Source: Daphnia carinata (lineage: Eukaryota > Arthropoda > Branchiopoda > Diplostraca > Daphniidae). Taken from it: 64,000 nt of DNA. The stretch spans positions 7,044,679-7,108,678 of the forward strand of contig NC_081337.1 in NCBI RefSeq assembly GCF_022539665.2. The letters are read 5' to 3'. Below the pieces are notes generated by a model. That model worked only from the letters and a program-made list of their open reading frames with translations, ran no database searches and was not told where the DNA came from. Below, in pieces: positions 38,976-49,300 of the stretch (positions within the stretch are counted from its first letter, which is position 1; each line of letters begins with the position of its first letter). Position numbers and translations under genes: made by a program.

Positions 38976-39420
38976 ATTTTTTGCACAAATATTCGGTGTA
39001 ATCCAAACACGGCTAATTTGAAAAGAAAACGAGTAGCTTTTTTGAATCGGAGTTTAATTTTTATTATACTGTGTGATTTTCATCGAATTCACAGTTAGGT
39101 CAATTTTGGGCGATTTTGACAAAAGTGTTAAGGCTATTGCCTTTGCACTTGAGGTTCCCTAGAGGTGCTTCATACGCCATCTAGAAGCTATACGGCGATA
39201 TCTGATCAAACCAAAACAAAAGTGATGGCGGTCTTTGGAACGAAAACTCATTTGAGATAATAGCAATATTTTTTATCGCAATAGGTGAACATCTTATCTC
39301 ACCGTTCACCTCAGTTACATATGTTCACGCATCGTATATTGTAGCTACATCGATAATTTAACACCTTGTATTTTAACTTCAATTTTGGCAATCTTTTCAA
39401 ATTTATAGCTAGATTGGTCG

Positions 39421-41145
39421 ATGGCTGCAAAATATTTCATTCGCAATATCACTGCCTGTCTCTCTAGAGCGACAATCAGCTCTCACAATACTATGAAGCA
39501 ATTTTCTTTGATTACAAATTTTTTATTGACCAACAGACGAGTGTTCACTGCATGCCCTGCCGGAATTGAAGAAAAATGTAATCGCCTTATTGTTCAATGG
39601 AAAGAAAACTTAATTGATGAGTATCCACTTGTTTGGCTGAGAGATAACTGCCAATGTTCTGCTTGCTTTGATCAGTCATCTCAATCAAGAACAATAAATT
39701 TTTCCCATTTCCAACTAAACCAAACAATGAGGCATTTGGTAAATCTTCAGATTTTAACTGTAGTGAAATTTAACATATTTAGATACTGACACATTTTTTT
39801 TTCTATTACAAGACCATTCACAATAATAATCTGGAGGTACACTGGGAAGATGGTCATAAAAGTGCATATGACTTCAAATGGTTGAGACAACGGAGTTTCC
39901 ATCATACAGAACAGCAAAATTGGCTTAAATCTAATAAAGCACCGTACAATACTTGGGATGCAGATTGTTTTAAGAAAATTCCAGTTTTTGATTTCAAAGC
40001 TGTCATGCAGGTGACATCCCATTTATGTTACCTCTATGTTCTATATAAGAGGTATAGCTGTTTTGTTTATTTTCACGACAGGAGGACAATATTTTACTAG
40101 ACTGGCTGGAGACTCTAGGTGTTTGGGGTGTGTGCCTTATTAAGAATGCTCCCCATGGTTTAGGACAAGTGGGATCACTTGCGAGACGAGTTGCATTCGT
40201 CAGGAAAACTCACTACGGGTAAGTGCCAATTGATATTCATTTTGGTACGACCTGAATGTCTGTTCCATATTTTGCTACAAATCTTTATATACTTTTCATT
40301 GTACCAGTGAAGAATTCAGTGTCCAAGCCAAAGCTGATGCCACTAATGTTGCATACACTCAAGGACATTTACAACTGCACACTGATTTACCGTATTATGA
40401 ATACAAACCAGGGGTAAGTTCGTGACGTTAAGCTTACGGTTCAATTTGGCTAAACGATTTTATTTTTATGTTTAGATAAATCTGTTGCATTGTCACATAC
40501 AATACAGCGGTAACGGTGGAGACAGTCTTCTGACAGATGGATTCAAAATAGCTGAAAAACTTCGAGAAAAAGATCCTGAAACGTACAAATGTTTGGTGGA
40601 AACTAAAGTGACATGGTCAGATATAGGTCAGGAAAATGGCAATCATTTTCACAAAATTCACCATGCACCAGTGATATGGTATTAAGACTTCTGTTAGATT
40701 TAATTTTACATAATCTAGACAATTATTTATTTATTTTTTTGCATATCTACCCAGTGAATCAGATGACGGAACCATCAGACGTATAAACTATAGCCAACCT
40801 CAACGAGATTCCCACATGGCTGTCCCTATAGATCAGGTTGAAATATGGTACCGCGCCCTGAAAAAGTTCTATGATTTGGCTACTGATGCAAGTTACCTCA
40901 TCGAGTTCAAACTGAAACCAGGTAATAATCCACAAGCGAATATTCGATATTTTCCATCAAAAAATCTGAAACCAAATTTATCTGTAGGAGAAATAGTAAC
41001 CTTTGATAATCTACGAATATTACATGGCCGAACTGCCTTTGGCGATAACCTCAAAGGTGAGCGCCATGTTCAGGGAGCTTACCTCGATTGGGATGAGGTT
41101 CGTTCAAGAATTCGTGTGCTGAAAACAAAACTTTTAGTCAACTAA
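39421..41145 (+). CDS. BBOX1: Gamma-butyrobetaine dioxygenase-like 2-oxoglutarate/Fe(II) oxygenase, seven exons
   Basis: Likely makes L-carnitine by hydroxylating gamma-butyrobetaine, using Fe(II), 2-oxoglutarate and O2. My exons are 39421-39738, 39813-40010, 40082-40218, 40308-40413, 40476-40678, 40755-40921 and 40988-41145, all GT-AG, giving 428 aa. Cys77, Cys79 and Cys82 (WLRDNCQCSAC) with His121 match the N-terminal zinc site of the family. The iron ligands are His242 and Asp244 (LQLHTD) and His389 (ILHGR); Arg402 is placed to bind 2-oxoglutarate. NNVAYT, GGDS and the GAYLDWDEVRSR ending favour BBOX over trimethyllysine dioxygenase (TMLHE), although a TMLHE-like role cannot be excluded. 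The first 45 or so residues are basic and lack acidic residues, suggesting a mitochondrial presequence; human BBOX1 is shorter and cytosolic. The last intron (40922-40987) is 66 nt, in frame and stop-free. I splice it out because the result, KPGEIVTFDN, matches the family. Confidence 0.92.
40922..40987 (+). other. In-frame 66-nt intron of the BBOX-like gene
   Basis: The donor is CAG|GTAATA-like (exon base G at 40921) and the acceptor is CTGTAG|GA. The length is a multiple of three and there is no stop codon, so translation reads through if it is retained, adding 22 residues between KPG and EIVTFDN, just before the third iron ligand. Its size matches the other five introns of this gene (62-89 nt). 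Confidence 0.85.
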
Positions 41146-41245
41146 GATAACAATTCTTTACCCACAAAGAAAAGTGGATACTGGTATTAATGCCTTTTCT
41201 GTGGTGATCAATTTCAAAGACAGTATATATCATCTTTTAGTAAAT

Positions 41246-41251
41246 AATAAA
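41246..41251 (+). promoter_or_regulatory. Poly(A) signal of the BBOX-like gene
   Basis: A canonical AATAAA about 100 nt after the stop codon at 41145, within A/T-rich sequence. Distance and strand fit. Confidence 0.65.
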
Positions 41252-41299
41252 TGAATTTAATTGAATATTTTTGCATAGAATTCAATAATAAAATTGTTA

Positions 41300-41305
41300 T
41301 TTATT
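41300..41305 (-). promoter_or_regulatory. Candidate poly(A) signal of the alpha2/delta gene
   Basis: AATAAA on the minus strand, about 840 nt past the alpha2/delta stop. If used, the two convergent transcripts would end within about 60 nt of each other or overlap. A closer non-canonical signal may be used instead. Between 41146 and 42143 I see no other gene. Confidence 0.3.
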
Positions 41306-42143
41306 AGAGAACGTTTTGTAATTGGACCGAAGATCGTACTAGAAATGTAGACCATTGGCATCCTCATGAGAAAGGTAAAAAAATGCTCTTTAATTAAATA
41401 AGGGGAAACCAAGCACGCGAGGGTAGTATAAATATTTCCAGTTTCAATCAAAGCATTTTTAGGGAATAGGAATTTTTCATGAAAAAAGCACTCACAGAAG
41501 AGACAAGAGACTCGACAATCGATGCGCATAAACCACAGAAGATGAAAAGAGAACAATCATGTCTGCAGTAACAGGCATTTAAACGACATGAAAAGTGTCC
41601 CAAACCCAAAAATTTCTTTTACAGATTGAAATGTAATATCAAACGTCGACGTGAAAATAAAAATAAAAAAAAACCTTCTGAACTGTAACAGTTGCAAAGA
41701 AATAACAAGCTTGTCAGCCGTCACAAATACAAAGTCCATGGACTTGACAACAAACGTAAAACCATTCGTAGCCAGATGAAGAAGCACGCTCCGTACCTTA
41801 AATTTCAAGTGATATGTATGAAGTAGGCTTAGTACGTCCTCTTATCCGGCTGAACTAATTATTAGAGAAGTTGTGTTGCGCCCCCCATTGCTGCTCGCTC
41901 GCACAATTCACACACATAAACCAGGTATCGCCATGTACATCAATCACTGATAGACTCATAATAAAGTAAGAGCTGCTGCTACAAGTTAACCACAGTAAAG
42001 AAACATTAAAAATCACCAGGAACTACGGGCCCTACGCAATGAAAACGAAATCTTGACGGCGCGAAAATATGAATCATCCATCCAAAATCAACCGTAATAA
42101 TTCCAATTGTAACAAATGATGCTGAACTATACGAGGCAATAAA

Positions 42144-43313
42144 TTAGATACCTTTTAGAATTGAATAAAGCATGGTTGTTGTCACAAGTAGAATAGACGG
42201 CAGATTCAGATTTCCTTTACCACACTGCTTTATTTCTTCCTCCTAGATGGTGAAAAGGCACGGTAATTGAATTTTACAAGTAGCCAACTCCTTGCTGCCA
42301 AACTCTTGCAATGTTTTCTTACCTCTGGATGATAACTGAGGCAGACGGAGGGACGAAGACGATACAAGTTCTCCTGAGGTCGTTCACAAATTAATGACTC
42401 ATTGACTCTGACCTCTTCCATTTCGATCTTTTGTTTCTGCGTTTCACATCTACATGTGGTATCTATGACCAGCAGTAGTAGATTAGAGTGGGGTATTTTG
42501 TGCGTGCTGTAATGCCTCTCGCATTGACGGGCGCCTAAGTTGTTGGAGTTGCAGTTCTGCTTCCCTTTAACCGAGTCGGGTTTATCGCCTTTAAATAGTT
42601 TTTCAGGTTGCAACACGTACAAATCCGCCTGTTGGTCGCACGGTCGTGGTCGTGTTTTATTAGCGTACGCGTTATCCATGGTAACAGCTTCATCGTGAAC
42701 GATTATGGAAATATCTCCGTCAGCCATGAATTCACCGCCCGTTGGGGTTGGCCCTGCATCGTCGTAATGGAATTTTTACATCATTTTAAGCAAATCCTTG
42801 AAAAATCATTCAATTGCTGTACACCATGGCCTACCAGGGCTTTCGTCATTATCATCGTATTGGTAATCCGCTTGTTCTTGTTCCATTGCCCAAGCCCAAT
42901 CCGGATTCATCAAATGAGCAATTTGAGTTTGAAGCATCAACCAGGTGGCACGGCCTATCATCCATTGAACAAACCACTTCATGTAACGTAATGGTGTAAG
43001 GATGAAATTAGCGGCACTACGGTGTCCTTGCATATCCTTGCAAACCGCCTGGTAGTCGTAAATGCGGACCCTGAAGAAATAATGATTGTAATACGGCAAT
43101 AAAAAGAAAACCTACAAAAGTAGCTCTACCATCGTACCTTTTAAAGACTCCATAATGGATCAATGAATCCATAACTAGCCAATCGATTTCGCCAAAAAAT
43201 CGTCCTGTGTCTCTCTCTTCTTTTGAAATCACGATATAGCCATGATTGTCTACTACGTAACAGGACAAGTCGCCGGAACTGCATGTCCTTCTACATTGTA
43301 CTCCTCCGGTGCA
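42144..43313 (-). CDS. CACNA2D: alpha2/delta exons 23-26: cysteine-rich delta region and GPI-type tail
   Basis: Exon 23 starts at residue 964 with a Cys-rich stretch ([13 protein letters not shown]) and continues with [14 protein letters not shown] and FFGEIDW, a well-conserved alpha2/delta block. Exon 24 carries [11 protein letters not shown]. Exon 25 contains [18 protein letters not shown] and the NESLICERP...RLRP...HPE block typical of the C-terminus. Exon 26 adds [11 protein letters not shown] and then a hydrophobic stretch of about 18 residues ending at the stop (42144-42146). That arrangement matches the GPI-anchor signal proposed for vertebrate alpha2/delta proteins, with Cys1251-Gly1252 near the likely cleavage point. 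Exon 26 is easily missed because the frame of exon 25 stays open through the intron. Confidence 0.88.
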
Positions 43314-46300
43314 CTGGAATAATCAACATAATTGGTAGTACCGTTAAAATGGCCGTGAACCGAATTCTGAAATTGGACAATCAATTACTCCCGATGTAAT
43401 ATTGAAGAAGGTCTCGCGGAAGGCGCTGTTTCTGTACTGAAGTCCGACGACAGCGGCGGGTGCTTTGTAGCCACCCTTCTCGACAAATATAGCATGTGAA
43501 GCCGTCACTACACTTTCGTTAGTTATTCCTAAAGTATGCAGCGTTAGCGCACAATGTTAATGAATGTCCCCGACAATGGCTTGCTTAATTAGTCTTCGAC
43601 TCGCATACCTGTACCAGTGCTGAAAGGCACCGAATAGACAAAGCTATCCGGTTCCACGGAGTATTGATCTACGGCCCTCTTGTACCACGTCTGGTCAATG
43701 GCGTTGAGATTGACCTCGCTGAAATGTCTGCAGGCCACAAATGCCAAAAATGCAAAAAATTAAGTAAGCGATACAGTTATCTCAGTTCAACAAGCGGTTA
43801 TGAAGAGTTGTTCTTGAGAAAACCCAATCAAACATACTTTTCAAATAGACTAAATTGGTCAATAAATCTAGTTACGCTAGGGATAAGCAGGTTACAAAAT
43901 CTATCAATACTTAATGGCTGCATTTTTTTGCGGAGAAGCATTTCTTTGTGTAGCCCATCTACAGTGTTCAACTTCACGTCTACACTGCTTCCGCGTCAAG
44001 CAGTATAATATACCTCGTCGGTCTTCGTCTTCGTATGATGAACGGTATATCTAAGCGGATCGTTTTGCGCAATGTTCGACTACTCTGGAACCGCTTCCTA
44101 AATTTGCGCGGAGCTCGTTTCACCCTTCTCGTATGTTCACGCCATTCGATATGTCTCCGACGTATTACATGCAAACTTTCGGAGCCAACCCCGCAAATGT
44201 GTTATTATTATGGCATCATTTACTTGTTCAGATTATTTGCTTAAATTAGTCGATTACTTCAATCATTTGGTACATAGAGATAATTTCATAATCTAATCTT
44301 AAATTCAAATCATTCCTTTATCAGGAGCCTTACTTGTCGTCAATGGTGCTGATGTCCTGCCAGCGCAGCAGGCCACTTCGTGTAGCGACGAAGGCGACAG
44401 ATATTCCGAACAGCTTAAACATGGCATGCCTAAATAGAAGAAAAGCGAGAAAAGAGAAAACATGTTACTTCCATGAGTCCAATCACAACTTTTCCTCAAA
44501 GGCCCTATGCTACGAGCGACGAGGAGGTACTGTCTGGCAAGATATACATTTGCAACATCAAAATTAACAATGTCATATAGGCAATGAACAGCATATTCAT
44601 TTTTCCACAATAAATTAGAAAGCAGCTTGATAAAGAACGCAGTTTCATTAATTCCTTCCGAGCAGCGATTAAATCAAAAGCATTAGAAGCAGCAATGGAA
44701 AAAAAGAAAAACATTAACGTTTCCACAATGATGGCTCAATTATTCAGCAAAGAAAACGAAGCTTTTCTGCGTCTTTCCTTCTGCAAATAAAAAATCTGAT
44801 TAAAAGTTATTAGTACGGTTTCTAATGCTGTGCACTACATATCAGCTAGACTCAGTGCATTTTATATCACCACAAATGCCTAACTAACAATTAGACGGGC
44901 CTAATGTGGGGCATCGGGATAGTGGCAACGGTATGCCAAAATAGGCAATGTGAAGTGAAGGTTACGTTACGTTAGTGATACTTTACCTGGCTAGTAGTGC
45001 CATGAGCATGCCTAAACCTCTGTGATAAAGTGCCGGTGAAACAAAGAAAAAAGAAATTTTGAAGGAAAGATAGATTTTGAAATGCAAAAAAGGATGCAAT
45101 GGATTAGTGGTGCACGTGTAGACATGGTGAATACATTTAAACAAAAATTAAGGTCTAATCGTGTTAGGTGCGTGCTTTGTTTTTCGTGAATGTGAACATT
45201 TGTGTAACAGTGATTTAAAATCTAAAAGAAGAATAAGAAACTTACGGATCTTGACGGTCAATGCTAAGAGAGATATTCTTATCGAATACTTCAGTGGCCT
45301 GGGCATCAAAAATCAGTGACTGCATCAGATGTTTGTCACCTGGAAAAAGACAAACAAAGAAGTTAATATTTTTCCAGGGGATACATTCGGAAACATTAAA
45401 TACGTACAGTAATAGTTATCCTCTTGCTTGTGGGCTTTGGAAAATAAATGCACACAAAACCAGAATGTTAACGAAGATCATGAATTGTTTTATGATTGGT
45501 AAAATTTCTTACAGCGGACACTGTCGTGCGAGGGTCGTGGGTGTTTAGAGTTCCATCGCCAACGCTCCCGTTGTGTTCGGTCAACGAAGTGCATTACTTG
45601 AGCTTCGGGTGAATCGAACGATTTCAGATGGTCGTAGTTGTAGCGACAGTAGATCCTGTTCATTGAAAGGTTAAACAATAAACCACCAAATCGAGTAATG
45701 GAATAATTATTTCGCATTCTTTACCAGTCGGGATGAATTTTCCAGTTCTTGCCCGAGAAGAAGGATGATACTGATTTGGATATACATACAGTGATTGCCT
45801 TGAAGAATTGGCATTTAGTTAAAGTACATGCGAGTTACCATTAATATTGTGATCAGCCATCAGACGTTTGACTTCGGTCTCAGCCACGACGCGAAAATGG
45901 CCGTATCCATCAGGCAGCGCAAGACCCAGGCTAAAGGGTGAGCCCTTCAGCCCGCGGTAGTAATAGCGCTGCCGACGAATGCTGACCCTTCTCTGTAAAC
46001 GTAAACAATATTGTCATTGCTGTTGAATGAAGATAAATGCAAGAAAATGTCTTACCATGCCATCGTGGTGAACTCTCACTTTGAACGACGTCTCACCCTC
46101 ACGCCTTTCGATCATCTCGCGGCGCATCTAAATTGTTCGTGAAACAAACAGTTGAAATGTATTTTATTAGAGCAGAGAAAATTGCTTTCGACTATTGACG
46201 ACTTACGGTCATGAGATATGTGTCGTTTTCACGTGGACCGCCATCTGAATCAACCAACTCAACTTCGGACAAATCGACCGTGTTATAGTTGGGTTTCAGA

Positions 46301-49300
46301 AGTCCGTCCGCGTCCTTTTTTGGCATCGACGAAGCAGCAGAAAAATAAACAGATTAAGGCACATAGCTTCAAGGTTGGATTGAATATTCAGTTTTTCTAC
46401 CAAAGGTCGATGATCGGGATGATGAAGTACGAAGCCATTGTTGTTGACAATGAATGAGTAGCCGTTGACTCCCAACTAATTTTTTAGATTTCAAGCAAAA
46501 TCCATAGGAAAAACAAGTCAAAAGTATAAAGAAAAAATCGAGATTAAGGTTCTTCGTGTTCATACCTTGTAGGCCGGTGTGCGTTTTTTCAATTCCGTGA
46601 CTGGTATGTCCGTACCAGCAACCCCCAGAAGGTTGGCTGTTCTTACCTGATAGCACGCCATGAAGATTAAATTACGAATTTGATGACCTCAGAAATATTA
46701 GCAGCATTCTAATTCTATGTAGACTCAAACACAAGGCAGTCGATTGCAAGATAGGGAGCGATTAAAAAACTACTATCTACCGCTAAATAGAACAGCGTCG
46801 TGCAAAGTTACAGTATAATGGGGAACGATCTCATGAATTTGTGGTTCAATTCCACAGCAAATTTTACTGTATCCACACCAGCATACCATTTACCATAATT
46901 AGTTGTCAGAAGCAAATTTTATCAGAAACAAAACATTTGAATACAAAAAATTATTTGATATCTATAACATTATTCCTCTATATACTCAGATCCCTTTAGT
47001 GCTACTACAAACTTCCACAAGTATAAAATCTGTCAAGGGCATTCACACCCTACACTGGAGTGTTAGATTGCACAATGGGCACACCTTCTGGGAACCTAAT
47101 CTTCTACCAGACTATGCTATGTATAATATACCACACGAACTAAGTATAGAAAACACTACACAAGTTTCTAGGTAAAGACGATGGCTATGGGCTACATTTA
47201 CCTATTTAGAATACTGGTAAGACGAATAATTACGATTTAAATTATATGATAAAAAATTACCTACAGGTACAAACACAATCTATAAAAGCCTGCCAATGCC
47301 GGTTAGAATGGCTGCTTCACTCAATATTTCTAGACTATTTGTAAGTCTGTTACAAATTTCAGCACGGACAGCGGCGGTTGCAGCAGCACTACGGAGCAGC
47401 AGGATCAAAACAAAACCCCTTCTACCATCATGCAACTGCTGCGGAAATGCTTTCGTCAAAATTGTCTACGTCACAGACTTACTATCTTCCATACATGTCA
47501 GATTTCACTATGGTTTTATCATGAGGATTATGTCAACGAAAAATAATATGAAAGTTATAATCAATGAAAGGAAGATCAAGTGCCATGGAAGATACTGCAT
47601 CCGAGACTGAATAGCGGAAAATAAAAAAAGGTAATCGAGCTACCAAACTGTGTCTAATGTATAGCTGCATTTATGAGCTATCATTTATTCTATGAACAAG
47701 CTCTACGGCTGCTGAAGTTAGCCTCTTTGGTCGACTCGTTTCTTTACCGTTCGAGTTTTCTCTTCCCAGATGTCGTTGATGAGCATTTTCTCAATGATAT
47801 TCTATTTCACAGAAGAAAGTTTGTTTTATGTTTCACTCAACGACCCACTGTTGTATGTGTGCAAGATTAATCGGCTTTAAAATTAATGTTATCATATTAA
47901 GTAGGAAAAAATCATCAAGAGTTTTCTTCAAGCAAATCGATAAACGAAAGATAAAATGTTAAAAATCTGTGTGAGCTGATATCTTACCGAGAAATTCTTA
48001 CGGTCGTAAACTGGAGTGGCCACTGAGATTGCCATTAGGAATTTCGGCTTTGTCCGCGCCTATTTTTCCAAAGATAAAGAGTTAAAAGAAATCGGTGAAA
48101 ATTTTACCGTATCAGTTGGTCACGAACGAAAAATTCATCAACATACACACGATGATTTTTTTAAAATAAAAAAGCTTTTGCGAAACGAATAAACGTAAAC
48201 CGCAAATAAAAATAACTTTAAAAGGATAAACGCTCTTGAACAGAGAGCAGCGAGGTTTTTTTCATTTACAACATTTTTATAGCTACAAGAATATAAATAG
48301 GACCTCAATTCGTTTAAGCCAAGCTCTGAGAGTCTCGGGCTTGACTAGCGCTTCAGCCCGAGGTCCATCGGGATGTTTAGTTGGAACAGAAGACACGGGA
48401 TTAGGCGTCGTGCTGGTAATGGATTTCTGGACAACATGCATCGACGAGAGCGACGATCACACCGCACAGGTAATACCAAAACATGCACATCGGCATTGAT
48501 ATTGATGCAAGACAAAACCCAAAGAAATGCAGAAATCTGTTAGCTATACATGCACGTAAAAAATTCAAGGCAAATTGAAACGTTTAAATTCAATAAACTA
48601 CAATTAGTATTCAATGATAAGAACTAACGCCTTGGCGGTTATTCTGATTGGCAGGATTGGTTGCTTCTTCACGCTCTTGTTTCATCCTGTGAGCATTGAG
48701 ACGTTCCTCATTGACAAGGTTGCCATAGGTGAGATATTGCTCAACAGTCATGCTGATAGTGGGTCTGCCACTGGCATCCCGAGTGCCGTTGCTCGTGACA
48801 TTTGAAGTATCGTCGCTCTGAACATTATTCCGCTCGCTGATCAACCGCAGGAGAGCACGATAGTTGAGCGAACGATCACGCTGCCTCCGGCGCTCTCGTA
48901 TCTCCCACAGCCAGTCACTCAGTTTGGGTTCCTGACATATTATAGGTTATGCAAGGGGACGTAATTCCAAAATTCATTCACGAAACAGAATCATCAGGTA
49001 TGCGCGCACAATTCTACAATCAATTTCTTTCAGGTAATGTTAAATCTGTTTCTAAATCATTAGTTGAGCAATCGCGTGTTATCTAATGGTTGGTATTTAA
49101 ATTAGTATAACCAAAACTTGTATGCTTAATTATTGGCTATGTTGATAGTACAATCCATATGTTATTGTTGGCTAATAAACAAAGGTTTATTGGGCTCTTG
49201 CAAGGTAATAGCTAATGGCAAATGAGCGTGTCGCGTTCCTTTCTTTAATTAGTGCTATGCTCCTCACTGTGACTTCTAGAGCAAATTGTACGCAAGCCAT

